Shown one piece after another: positions 45,807-55,313 of a stretch of 64,000 nucleotides of DNA. The notes under the pieces were generated by a model, which saw only the letters and a program-made list of their open reading frames with translations, searched no databases and was not told where the DNA came from. The stretch is from positions 17,433-81,432 of the forward strand of contig CAKRRF010000007.1 in the NCBI GenBank assembly GCA_934394985.1. Reading direction: 5' to 3'. The DNA comes from an uncultured Marvinbryantia sp. (GTDB taxonomy: Bacteria; Bacillota; Clostridia; Lachnospirales; Lachnospiraceae). Each line of letters starts with the position of its first letter. Within the stretch, counting starts at the first letter, position 1. The translations under genes were made by a program, and so were the position numbers.

Positions 45807-47024
45807 CTATTTCTGTCTATATTTGGAAAGGAAAAGCTCCAGCTTATTCATGGTCTCTTCCAGCACTTCTTTTCTTGGAAGATATACTACACGGAAATGA
45901 TCCGGCTCCGGCCAGTTAAATGCTTTTCCATGTGTAACCAGCACCTTCTGCTCTCTCAGGAAATCAAAGGCAAACTGTTCATCATCTGTAATGTTGAACC
46001 GTGCCACATCCAGCTTCGGGAAAATATAAAAGGCTGCCTTTGGTTTTACTGCTGATACACCCGGTATATTGTTCAGCGCTTTATAAATAAACTCTCTCTG
46101 CTCGTACACACGTCCTCCCGGTACCAGAAGCTCCTGAGAACTCTGATATCCGCCAAGAGCCGTCTGTACTACAGACTGAGCCGGCACGTTAGAGCAAAGA
46201 CGCATATTAGACAGCATATTAATTCCTTCCAGGTATCCTTTTACATGGGATTTATCGCCACTCAGGCACATCCATCCCACACGATATCCTGCAATCCGAT
46301 GAGACTTGGACAGTCCGTTCATCGTCACACAGAACAGATCCGGACACAAAGACGCAATCGAAATATGCTCCACCCCATCCATCACCAGACGGTCGTAGAT
46401 CTCATCCGCAAAAATAATCAGCTGATGTTCCCTTGCCACCTGTACGATTTCTTCCAGAATCTCTCTGCTGTATACTGCACCGGTCGGGTTATTTGGATTA
46501 ATGATTACAATACCCTTGGTACGGTCTGTAATCTTTTTCTTAATATCATCAATATCCGGATTCCAGTCTGCCTGTTCATCACACATATAGTGAACCGGAG
46601 TACCACCACCCAGGGATACCGATGCCGTCCAGAGTGGATAATCCGGTGCAGGAACCAGAATCTCATCTCCGTTATTCAGGAGTGCCTGCATCGACATGGT
46701 AATCATCTCACTGACACCATTTCCGGTATAGATATCATTCATTCCCACATTCGGGATGCCCTTGATCTGACAATACTGCATGATCGCTTTTCTCGCTGCA
46801 AACAGTCCGCGTGAATCAGAATATCCCTGTGTACTGGTCAGATTCATCATCATATCTTTCACCACTTCATCCGGTGCACGAAATCCAAACGGTGCCGGAT
46901 TACCGATATTCAGCTTCAGAATCGTCTCCCCGTTCTCTTCCATACGGTTCGCTTCATCCAGAACCGGACCTCTGATATCATAACAAACGTGGTCGAGTTT
47001 CGTTGATTTATTAAATGTTCTCAT
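45807..47024 (-). CDS. Pyridoxal phosphate aminotransferase (AlaA-like)
   Basis: A 405-residue class I aminotransferase, closest in pattern to AlaA, the main alanine transaminase. INPNNPTGAVYSREILEEI is the substrate/PLP loop, FADEIYDRLV holds the PLP-contacting Asp and Tyr, and MNGLSKSHRIAGYRVGWM contains the Schiff-base Lys. I start it at 47024 (MRTFNKSTK), 6 bases after GGAG; an in-frame GTG lies 12 bases upstream. Confidence 0.9.
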   Translation of the reverse strand: MRTFNKSTKLDHVCYDIRGPVLDEANRMEENGETILKLNIGNPAPFGFRAPDEVVKDMMMNLTSTQGYSDSRGLFAARKAIMQYCQIKGIPNVGMNDIYTGNGVSEMITMSMQALLNNGDEILVPAPDYPLWTASVSLGGGTPVHYMCDEQADWNPDIDDIKKKITDRTKGIVIINPNNPTGAVYSREILEEIVQVAREHQLIIFADEIYDRLVMDGVEHISIASLCPDLFCVTMNGLSKSHRIAGYRVGWMCLSGDKSHVKGYLEGINMLSNMRLCSNVPAQSVVQTALGGYQSSQELLVPGGRVYEQREFIYKALNNIPGVSAVKPKAAFYIFPKLDVARFNITDDEQFAFDFLREQKVLVTHGKAFNWPEPDHFRVVYLPRKEVLEETMNKLELFLSKYRQK

Positions 47025-47104
47025 AATGTTCTCCACTCCTTGTCAGATTTGCCGACAAATATCTGCGTCAACAACACTTTCTTAACAGTATAGCACCATG
47101 TATA

Positions 47105-50100
47105 CTAAAAATCAAACAAAGATAACTGATTTGACTCTGGCAGATCTCCCAGAATTCCCAGGTCATCCATTACATCTATCACGCTCTTGCTGACCTTGGT
47201 TCTCTGCCAGAAATCATCCTTTGAAAGAAATGGTCCGTCCTTGACAGCAGCCACTACCGCTTCTGCTGCCTTCTCTCCCATACCGTCTATGGTAGATAGC
47301 GACGGCATCAGCTTACCATCCATGATCTGAAAGCGTCCGGCCTGTGCCTTTTCCAGCTCAATCGGAAGAAATTCAAACCCTCTTGCATAGAATTCCTGTA
47401 CACTTCGCATATCTTTGTAGGTATCCTGTTCTTTTTTCGACAGCGTATCACTGCGTTTTTTATAATCCTTCATATGCATTTTCAGACGATCTTCTCCCTG
47501 ACACATCAGTTCATAATTAAAATCATCTGCACGGATACTGAAATAAGCCGCATAATAAGCCAGAGGATAATACACCTTACAGTAAGCAATGCGCCACGCC
47601 ATCATAACATAGGCTGCTGCATGAGCCTTCGGGAACATATACTTGATCTTTTTACAGGACCAGATATACCAGTCCGGCACATCATGCTTTTTCATTTCCT
47701 CTTCCCATTCCGGCTTCAGCCCTTTTCCTTTTCGCACGCTCTCCATGATCGTAAAGGACTGTTCACTGTCCAGTCCCTTCTGAATCAGATAAATCATGAT
47801 ATCATCTCGTGTACAGATCGCAGTGGAAATCGTCGCCTTTCCTTCCTGGATCAGTACCTGCGCATTTCCCAGCCATACGTCTGTACCATGTGCCAGCCCG
47901 GCAATACGCACCAGATCGGAAAATTCTTTTGGCTGCGTATCTATTAACATCTGCATGGCAAAATCTGTACCAAACTCCGGTATTCCCAGTGAACCAAGCG
48001 GACACTCCACCAGCTGATCCGGTGTAATGCCAAGTGCCTCCGTACTGCTGAACAGAGACATGACCGCTTTATCATCCAGCGGAATATTTCGCGCATTTAA
48101 TCCGGTCAGATCTTCCAGCATTCGAATCATAGTCGGATCATCATGTCCCAGAATATCCAGTTTCAACAGATTGTGGTCAATCGAATGATAGTCAAAATGG
48201 GTGGTAATGATATCCGTTTCCGTATCATTGGCCGGATGCTGTACCGGTGTAAATGAATAGATCTCTTCACCGTGAGGCAGTACAACAATACCGCCCGGAT
48301 GCTGTCCGGTAGTACGGCGCACCCCCACGCAGCCTTCTACAATACGGTTAATTTCACAGACACGTTTTCGCTGTCCCCGCTCCTCGTAATAATTCTTTAC
48401 ATAGCCAAATGCTGTCTTATCTGCCAGTGTACCGATGGTTCCTGCTTTGAAGGTATGCCCGGTTCCGAAAATAACCTCCGTATAGCGATGTGCATTTCCC
48501 TGATATTCTCCGGAGAAGTTCAGGTCAATATCCGGTTCTTTATTTCCCTTGAATCCCAGGAAGGTTTCAAATGGAATATCAAATCCCTCTTTTCGAAGAG
48601 CCGCACCGCATACCGGACATTTTTTATCCGGCATATCACACCCGGCACGTCCGGAATATGCTTTTACCTCTTCGGAATCAAAATCATAATAATGACATAC
48701 CTCGCAGTAATAGTGAGGACTCAGCGGATTTACCTCTGTAATTCCCGCCATGGTTGCAACAAAAGAGGATCCTACTGATCCACGCGATCCTACCAGATAT
48801 CCATCATCGTTAGACTTCCATACCAGCTTCTGAGCGATGATATACATAACAGCAAATCCATTGGAAATAATGGAATTTAATTCTCGCTCCAGACGTTCCG
48901 ATACAATCGGCGGCAGATCCTCTCCATAAATTTCATGTGCTTTATTATAGCAGATTTCTCTCAACGTCTTATCGGAATTCTCAATGACCGGCGGACATTT
49001 ATCCGGCCGTACCGGAGCAATGTGTTCACACATATCTGCGATCTTATTGGGATTGGTAATGACTACCTCTTCCGCCTTTTCCTGTCCCAGATAGGCGAAT
49101 TCCTTCATCATCTCTTCTGTGGTGTGCAAAAACAACGGCGCCTGCTGATCTGCATCCTTAAATCCTTTTCCTGCCATGATTATCCGGCGGTAGATTTCGT
49201 CCTCCGGATTCAGGAAATGGACATCACAGGTAGCCAGCACCGGCTTACGCAACTGTTCTCCCAGCTTTACAATCTTCCTGTTCAGATCCTGCAGATCCTT
49301 TTCCGTCCGGATATCCTCGCGGTCTTCTTCCCGAAGCATGAAGGCATTATTTCCAATCGGCTGAATCTCCAGATAATCGTAAAAGTTCGCAATACGGATG
49401 ACCTCCTGTTCTGTTTTTCCCTCCAGAATCGCCTGAAACAATTCTCCCGCTTCACAGGCTGATCCCAGTATCAGTCCCTCACGGTACTGATTGATGGCAC
49501 TCTTTGGAATACGGGGTCTTCGATTGTAATACTGCAAGTGTGACCAGGAAACCAGACGATACAGATTGATCCGCCCGATCTCATTTTTTGCCAGTATAAT
49601 TGCATGGTACGTTGGCAGCTTCTTAATCTGTTCCAGCGAGGTGCTGCCCAGTTCATTAATACCATCCAGATCATACACATCCTGTTTTTCCAGCATTTCC
49701 ACAAATTTCAGAAAAATCTCCGCGGTACATTCTGCGTCATCCACCGCCCGGTGGTGATGATGCAGATTAATGTGCAGAGCCTTTGCCACCGTATCCAGCT
49801 TGAAACGGTTCAGCTGCGGCAATAAAATACGGGCAAGTGCCACAGTATCCAGATAGGTAAAATCCTGTTCCCGTCCTAGCCTGCGGCAGTTTTCTTCGAT
49901 AAAACTCACATCAAATCCGGCATTATGCGCTACCAGGACCGCGTCCCCCACAAATGTAAGAAACTGTGGCAAAATTTCTTCTATCACCGGTGCATCCATC
50001 ACCATGTTATCGCTGATGCTGGTCAACTCCTCAATCCGAAAAGGAATCGGAACCTGAGGATTGACAAAGGTGGAAAAACGGTCTGTTATTTCTCCATTTT

Positions 50101-51703
50101 CTACTTTTACAGCACCGATCTCTATAATCCTGTTATTTACCGGACTGAATCCTGTAGTCTCCAGGTCAAATACTACAAACGTCCCCTGCAGCTTCTGTCC
50201 TTTGGAATGCATGACGATATCCTTGGAATCATCTACCAGATAAGCTTCCACTCCATAAATCACCTTAAAAGGATCATGTACCAGCTTCAGTTCTTCCTTC
50301 GTTGCCTCCGGATGAGCTTCCTGATATTTTGCCCGGTAGGACCGGTCAATATCCTCTATAAAATGATTGGCATCCGGGAAAGACTGCAAAGCTCCGTGAT
50401 CCGTAATGGCAATCGCAGAATGTCCCCATTTATAAGCCTGCTTTACGATATCCTTGACTTCCGATACCCCATCCATATCACTCATTTTTGTATGACAGTG
50501 CAGCTCTACCCTTTTCTCTGGCCAGGTATCCATTCGTCCGGCGCGAAAATCACTGATTTTCTTAATCCCCACTACTGAACCGATCGTCAGCTGACTGTCA
50601 AAACGGTCAATCGTTGTCACACCTTTCAGCTTAATAAATACTCCCTTTTTCAGATCCTGTGTCAGCTCCGGAACCTGTTCTGTTGCCAGAAATATTTTGA
50701 CGGTAATGGTATCTGTAAAATCGGTAATATCCATCATAATAATCGTCTTTTCATTTCGGATATCTCTGGTTTCCAGAGAACGGACACAGCCACGAATCGT
50801 TACCTCGCCCATCTCTCCTTCAATCGTACGTATTTCAATGGCATCCTCTTCGATATCTCTTCCATAAATCACATCCGGATCGTCCGAACGCTTCAGGCTG
50901 CGTCGATAATCTCCGCCACCTTTTCTGGAAAATCCATTTCCACCAAAAGATTTTTTTTCTGCCGCAGGTGCCGGCTTTGTCTGCACCTGTGTCTTTTTCT
51001 GCTCTTCTTTTTTGTCTGCGGCATCTGCTTTTTTGGCATCCTTTTTTTTTGCTTCATCGCCGGTTGGAATCATCAGTTCCTCTGCACCGGCTGTTTCCTC
51101 TCCCACACCGGCTTCCCGGTTTTTGCGGAGACGCTCTGCGATCGCAGCCACCTCCTGTTCAATAAGCAGGTCGCTGTTTTTCCGTGCCTTACTCATCTGA
51201 GCCTGCTTCTGCTTCAACGTGATCTTCAGGTGCAGTCCGCAGCGCTCACAGAATATCTTTTCCAGAATCCGAATCAGTTCTTCTGCCTTTCCTTCCAGAA
51301 CCACAGATTCCTCTATCGTCAGAACCATCTCATCTGGAGCAGTAAAGTCATATTCTGCCTGTCTCAGCAGATTGTATTCAAAGATACTGTAGTCTCTCAG
51401 CTCCAGTAAAATACTGTCCCGATAATCCGGGAAAAAATTCTCTGCCGTATACTGTCCGGACAGGCGGAACTTTTCGATAATCCTGACATCGATCTCTGCA
51501 TCTGAAAAACACTGATCTTTAATCGCTTTTTCTGCCATACGGATATATTTTTTATGAATCCATGTCTCACTGATGATATAAATGCGCAGAAGCTCTCTGG
51601 AAGAAGTCACGGCAACCTTCGTCACCGCAACCTTTTCAAAGAGCTTTTTCACTGAATCACTGATCTGCAATTCCGGAAATACTTCCAGAAAACGTTTTTC
51701 CAT
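47105..51703 (-). CDS. polC: DNA polymerase III PolC-type alpha subunit
   Basis: The replicative polymerase of Firmicutes. The 1532 residues contain an N-terminal domain, an OB fold (about 295-380), a PHP domain starting VELHCHTKMSDMDGVSEV (about 400), and an inserted proofreading exonuclease with VVFDLETTGFSPVNNRIIEIG (about 510). The palm domain follows, with GNKEPDIDLNFSGEYQ. It is longer than the usual 1430-1450, mainly because of a Lys/Ala/Glu-rich stretch (about residues 190-265) that looks disordered. The gene starts two bases after ispG. Confidence 0.97.
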   Translation of the reverse strand: MEKRFLEVFPELQISDSVKKLFEKVAVTKVAVTSSRELLRIYIISETWIHKKYIRMAEKAIKDQCFSDAEIDVRIIEKFRLSGQYTAENFFPDYRDSILLELRDYSIFEYNLLRQAEYDFTAPDEMVLTIEESVVLEGKAEELIRILEKIFCERCGLHLKITLKQKQAQMSKARKNSDLLIEQEVAAIAERLRKNREAGVGEETAGAEELMIPTGDEAKKKDAKKADAADKKEEQKKTQVQTKPAPAAEKKSFGGNGFSRKGGGDYRRSLKRSDDPDVIYGRDIEEDAIEIRTIEGEMGEVTIRGCVRSLETRDIRNEKTIIMMDITDFTDTITVKIFLATEQVPELTQDLKKGVFIKLKGVTTIDRFDSQLTIGSVVGIKKISDFRAGRMDTWPEKRVELHCHTKMSDMDGVSEVKDIVKQAYKWGHSAIAITDHGALQSFPDANHFIEDIDRSYRAKYQEAHPEATKEELKLVHDPFKVIYGVEAYLVDDSKDIVMHSKGQKLQGTFVVFDLETTGFSPVNNRIIEIGAVKVENGEITDRFSTFVNPQVPIPFRIEELTSISDNMVMDAPVIEEILPQFLTFVGDAVLVAHNAGFDVSFIEENCRRLGREQDFTYLDTVALARILLPQLNRFKLDTVAKALHINLHHHHRAVDDAECTAEIFLKFVEMLEKQDVYDLDGINELGSTSLEQIKKLPTYHAIILAKNEIGRINLYRLVSWSHLQYYNRRPRIPKSAINQYREGLILGSACEAGELFQAILEGKTEQEVIRIANFYDYLEIQPIGNNAFMLREEDREDIRTEKDLQDLNRKIVKLGEQLRKPVLATCDVHFLNPEDEIYRRIIMAGKGFKDADQQAPLFLHTTEEMMKEFAYLGQEKAEEVVITNPNKIADMCEHIAPVRPDKCPPVIENSDKTLREICYNKAHEIYGEDLPPIVSERLERELNSIISNGFAVMYIIAQKLVWKSNDDGYLVGSRGSVGSSFVATMAGITEVNPLSPHYYCEVCHYYDFDSEEVKAYSGRAGCDMPDKKCPVCGAALRKEGFDIPFETFLGFKGNKEPDIDLNFSGEYQGNAHRYTEVIFGTGHTFKAGTIGTLADKTAFGYVKNYYEERGQRKRVCEINRIVEGCVGVRRTTGQHPGGIVVLPHGEEIYSFTPVQHPANDTETDIITTHFDYHSIDHNLLKLDILGHDDPTMIRMLEDLTGLNARNIPLDDKAVMSLFSSTEALGITPDQLVECPLGSLGIPEFGTDFAMQMLIDTQPKEFSDLVRIAGLAHGTDVWLGNAQVLIQEGKATISTAICTRDDIMIYLIQKGLDSEQSFTIMESVRKGKGLKPEWEEEMKKHDVPDWYIWSCKKIKYMFPKAHAAAYVMMAWRIAYCKVYYPLAYYAAYFSIRADDFNYELMCQGEDRLKMHMKDYKKRSDTLSKKEQDTYKDMRSVQEFYARGFEFLPIELEKAQAGRFQIMDGKLMPSLSTIDGMGEKAAEAVVAAVKDGPFLSKDDFWQRTKVSKSVIDVMDDLGILGDLPESNQLSLFDF

Positions 51704-51705
51704 AT

Positions 51706-52770
51706 TTATTTCTCCCAGTTAAGCAATTCTTCCCGAAGTACTTCAAGGAGCTGATCTTCCGGAATTTTTCTGATAATTTCGCCTTTTTTAATCAAAAGGC
51801 CTTCTCCCTTACCCCCTGCAATTCCGATATCGGCTTCTTTGGCTTCTCCCGGGCCGTTCACCACACAGCCCATAACAGCTACCTTGATATCCAATGGAAT
51901 ATCCTGCACCATATTTTCCACTGCATTGGCCAGCCCAATCAGATCAATACTGGTGCGTCCGCAGGTCGGACAGGATACCACTTCGATACCGCCCTTTCGA
52001 AGTCCCAGCGTTCTTAAGATCAGTTTGGCCGACTTTATCTCTTCTACCGGATCTCCGGTCAGGGAAACACGAATGGTATCTCCGATTCCCTGATTCAGGA
52101 TCAGTCCCAGACCAATGGCAGACTTAATATTTCCGGAAATAATTGTTCCTGCTTCTGTAATTCCCACATGCAGCGGATAATTGATTTCTCTTGCAATCAG
52201 TTCGTGAGCTTTTACGCACATCATCACATCTGAAGATTTGATACTGACTACCAGATTGTCATATCCCAGTTCTTCTATACTGTGCACCTTATCCAGCGCG
52301 CTTTCCACAATCCCTTCTGCTGTCACACCATGATATTTCTTTACCAGTTCCTTTTCCAGGGAACCGCTGTTCACTCCAATACGAATAGGAATATTCCGCT
52401 CCTTTGCCGCATCAGTCACTGCCTTTACCCGGTCTGTAGCTCCGATATTACCAGGATTGATACGTATCTTGTCTGCACCGTTTTCAATAGCTGCCAGTGC
52501 CATGCGGTAATCAAAATGTATATCCGCCACCAGCGGAATGCTGATTTCTTTTTTTATTTCTTTTATTGCCTTTGCTGCCTCCAGAGTCGGTACGGTACAA
52601 CGAATGATCTCACATCCTGCTGCCTCCAGACGATGAATCTGTTCCACCGTCGCCTTCACATCCTCGGTTCTGGTATTGGTCATAGACTGGATCAGAATCG
52701 GATTGCCACCGCCTATGACTTTCTTTCCGATCTGTACTGTTTTCGTATGATCTCGATACATCCTCTTCAC
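51706..52770 (-). CDS. ispG: Flavodoxin-dependent HMBPP synthase IspG
   Basis: IspG reduces MEcPP to HMBPP in the MEP isoprenoid pathway with a 4Fe-4S cluster. The cluster cysteines are in SCPTCGRTSIDL and MGCVVNGPGEAKEAD near the C-terminus. The TIM-barrel part begins TKTVQIGKKVIGGGNPILIQ. The 354 residues are typical of the compact bacterial form. It precedes polC, a common Firmicutes order, and complements dxs and ispA at 5.7-8.5 kb. Confidence 0.96.
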   Translation of the reverse strand: MKRMYRDHTKTVQIGKKVIGGGNPILIQSMTNTRTEDVKATVEQIHRLEAAGCEIIRCTVPTLEAAKAIKEIKKEISIPLVADIHFDYRMALAAIENGADKIRINPGNIGATDRVKAVTDAAKERNIPIRIGVNSGSLEKELVKKYHGVTAEGIVESALDKVHSIEELGYDNLVVSIKSSDVMMCVKAHELIAREINYPLHVGITEAGTIISGNIKSAIGLGLILNQGIGDTIRVSLTGDPVEEIKSAKLILRTLGLRKGGIEVVSCPTCGRTSIDLIGLANAVENMVQDIPLDIKVAVMGCVVNGPGEAKEADIGIAGGKGEGLLIKKGEIIRKIPEDQLLEVLREELLNWEK

Positions 52771-52775
52771 CTTCT

Positions 52776-53270
52776 TTACTTATGTTTTTTCTTATACATC
52801 AAAAACTGATATTCCAGGTCGAAATATGTCTGCTCCTCACTGTCTGCTGCGATATACCAGTCATCCATCTCATCCAGATTCGGGAAATAGGCATCCGCCT
52901 CATATGCATGGTCAATTTTTGTAACATGCGCTGTATCACAGTATGGCAGCATCTGACGATACACACTGTCACCGCCGATCACATAGATCTGCTCACTGTC
53001 ATATTTCTTCAGTTCCTCCAGCAGTTCTTCCATGGAATGTACCACAACCGCTCCTTTTACCTGATAATTTTTATTGCCTGTCAGAACAATATTGGTCCGA
53101 TTCTTCAACGGCATACCGTTCGGAAAACTTTCCAGTGTCTTTCTTCCCATTACTACCACATTTCCGGTAGTTGTTTCTCTGAAAAACTTCATATCGGATG
53201 GAATGCTGACAAGCAGTTTATTGTTGCATCCGATTGCCCAGTTTTTATCTACTGCTACGATAATATTCAT
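52776..53270 (-). CDS. folA: Dihydrofolate reductase
   Basis: The 164-residue enzyme regenerates tetrahydrofolate after the thymidylate synthase reaction. Conserved features are IVAVDKNWAIGCNNKL, the acidic Asp in IPSDMKFFRETT (near 27), VVMGRKTLESFPN and VIGGDSVYRQMLPYCD. It lies 17 bases after thyA, the usual functional pair. Confidence 0.96.
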   Translation of the reverse strand: MNIIVAVDKNWAIGCNNKLLVSIPSDMKFFRETTTGNVVVMGRKTLESFPNGMPLKNRTNIVLTGNKNYQVKGAVVVHSMEELLEELKKYDSEQIYVIGGDSVYRQMLPYCDTAHVTKIDHAYEADAYFPNLDEMDDWYIAADSEEQTYFDLEYQFLMYKKKHK

Positions 53271-53287
53271 CTTTTTTCCTCCTCTTA

Positions 53288-54145
53288 TTATACCGCTACC
53301 GGAATATTTCTGATCTGCTCTCCGGTCACATAATCCTCCACGATCAGATCCTGTGTGGTAAACTGATAAAAATCTTTTACTTCCGGATTCAGGCTTACTT
53401 TTGGTGCCGGATGTTCCTCTCTTGTGAGCAGTTCCTGAATCATCGGCACATGCCGGTCATAAATATGTGCATCCGCAATAATGTGTACCAGTTCCCCAGG
53501 CACCATATCATTTACCTGCGCCACCATCATCAGCAGAATCGCATACTGAGATACATTCCATCCATTCGCCGCCAGCATATCCTGACTTCGCTGATTCAGC
53601 ACCGCATTCAGCACCAGTCTCTGATCTGTATCACCCGGACGTGGTGCAGTCACATTATAAGTCATGCTATAACAGCATGGATCCAGCCCGCCGGAATGAA
53701 GATACTCAAACTGATACATATTCGTCATAATTCTGCGGCTGAACGGATTTTCCTTCAGCTGACGAAGCACATAATCCATCTGATCTGTCTCTTCTCCTTT
53801 ATAAAGAAACTTTCTGCGAATCACATCTCCATAACAGGTACCGATGCTTCCTGTCTCATCCGCCCAGCTGTCCCATATATGACTGTTCAGATCATGTATA
53901 TTATTGGACTTTTTCTGATAAATCCATAAAATCTCATCCATGGCACTTTTCAGAGCCACTTTTCTCAGTGTAATGGCCGGAAATTCTTTTCTAAGGTCAT
54001 ATCGATTGACCACACCGAACTTTTTGATCGTATAAGCCGGGGTCCCGTCTTCCCAGTGCGGCCGCACCAGTTCCCCTTTCGTATCTGTCCCATGCTCCAA
54101 AATCTCTCTGCAGGTCTCCTTAAATAATGTATCTGCGTAACTCAT
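53288..54145 (-). CDS. thyA: Thymidylate synthase ThyA
   Basis: ThyA methylates dUMP with methylene-tetrahydrofolate. The 285-residue protein keeps RPHWEDGTPAYTIKKFG, the catalytic Cys (C157 in GLDPCCYSMTYN), the QRSQDM Arg/Asp pair and the Asn of NGWNVSQYA, and DAHIYDRHV. The residue after the catalytic Cys is Cys instead of the usual His. The sequence as a whole belongs to a divergent branch, but the motifs that bind dUMP are in order. Its start overlaps the DHHW gene stop by 4 bases. Confidence 0.93.
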   Translation of the reverse strand: MSYADTLFKETCREILEHGTDTKGELVRPHWEDGTPAYTIKKFGVVNRYDLRKEFPAITLRKVALKSAMDEILWIYQKKSNNIHDLNSHIWDSWADETGSIGTCYGDVIRRKFLYKGEETDQMDYVLRQLKENPFSRRIMTNMYQFEYLHSGGLDPCCYSMTYNVTAPRPGDTDQRLVLNAVLNQRSQDMLAANGWNVSQYAILLMMVAQVNDMVPGELVHIIADAHIYDRHVPMIQELLTREEHPAPKVSLNPEVKDFYQFTTQDLIVEDYVTGEQIRNIPVAV

Positions 54146-55299
54146 AGTCCCTCCTGTTCTGATGCAAGCGCCAGCTTCGCCACACTGACGTCCTCTGCAA
54201 ATCCCGATGCATTATATAATACCAGAATATCTGTATAATCTTTCTCTTTCATATAGTCTCCCAGATTCTCATTGAAATATCGCAGATCCACAATATCAAT
54301 CTGTGAAAAATCCTGCATGGCAAAACTCAGGAAACAGTTTGCATAAGAATCTTTTATAACCAGAAGCCTGCGATCTGACGCAGCCTCACTTTTTGCCTCG
54401 ATCAAAGGCTGATTTCCTCCAAAAAAGACCGCGTATTTATCTCGGCCGGCCAGATAAGACTCATCATAGATGCTAGTCCGTTCTTCCGTATGATTGTAAG
54501 TCAGTGTATATGGAATCTCGGTCAGCGGCTGATAGCTTTCTATGGTATCTCCGGGCAGATCAATATTCACCTTGGCATCAATGGTGCCATGAAAATCATC
54601 CGTCAGAGTCTTTTCCTGATATTGTGAAAGCGGCACAATCGGAAGATCAATACTCTGCGCCCATGCTTCATATACATAGCGGGACGCCAGGGTCTTCCAG
54701 TGATGATCTGTTTTATAATAAAGCGGTTCTTCTTTATGTGCCTGCAGAACCGGTTCTGCATCAAACAACAATTCTTCCGGAACCTCTGCCCGGATCATGC
54801 TCAAATAGGCGCCCTCTTCATCTGCCACAGCATATTTAGGTAATTTTTCTTTTAAGATTTCCACTGCATTCGGTATGATCATGGCCTTCACATGACCATC
54901 GCCATAACGCTGTGCCTGGGTTTTCAGAAAATTGCTTAAATAACGAATGTTATTCCTTGCCGTATCTGTATCAAAGGATCCGGAATGCTTCTCAATCAGA
55001 TAGCCATCCTTTGCAAAATAGACATCATTGATCTCTGTTTTTCCCTCAGCACGTTCTGCCCGTGTCTTTACTCCGATCCATTTATCCCGCCAGAAAAACT
55101 GGTCTGACAGATATGTCTCATAATTTTTCTCAAATGTGCCGGTCAGAATATCCGACAGATTCACCCGGGGCATCTGCGCCAGAACACGATTCTCTTTTTC
55201 CGAAAATTCCATGTCCGGCTTTAGCATACTGGCACCTGTGCACCCAAATATCATTGCCAGAAATATACCGGCCAGCACTCTGTTCTGTGTCTTTGTCAT
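54142..55299 (-). CDS. DHHW family protein (AlgX/DltD-like partner of MBOAT)
   Basis: A 385-residue exported protein with an N-terminal membrane anchor or signal (VLAGIFLAMIFGCTGASML). The name motif occurs in LYYKTDHHWKTLASRYVYE near residue 200. A late segment LLVIKDSYANCFLSFAMQDF carries the catalytic-type Ser. Such proteins resemble AlgJ/AlgX and finish O-acetyl transfer to polysaccharides outside the cell after an MBOAT protein moves the acetyl group across the membrane. The MBOAT gene directly upstream fits this. Nature of the polysaccharide is unknown. Confidence 0.88.
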   Translation of the reverse strand: MTKTQNRVLAGIFLAMIFGCTGASMLKPDMEFSEKENRVLAQMPRVNLSDILTGTFEKNYETYLSDQFFWRDKWIGVKTRAERAEGKTEINDVYFAKDGYLIEKHSGSFDTDTARNNIRYLSNFLKTQAQRYGDGHVKAMIIPNAVEILKEKLPKYAVADEEGAYLSMIRAEVPEELLFDAEPVLQAHKEEPLYYKTDHHWKTLASRYVYEAWAQSIDLPIVPLSQYQEKTLTDDFHGTIDAKVNIDLPGDTIESYQPLTEIPYTLTYNHTEERTSIYDESYLAGRDKYAVFFGGNQPLIEAKSEAASDRRLLVIKDSYANCFLSFAMQDFSQIDIVDLRYFNENLGDYMKEKDYTDILVLYNASGFAEDVSVAKLALASEQEGL

Positions 55300-55313
55300 C
55301 TGTTTTTCTCCTC

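Noticed and set aside
47105..51703. Selenocysteine or frameshift in polC or the xanthine dehydrogenase-type genes
   Set aside because: The frames are continuous, and the selenium in these hydroxylases is a labile cofactor, not encoded.
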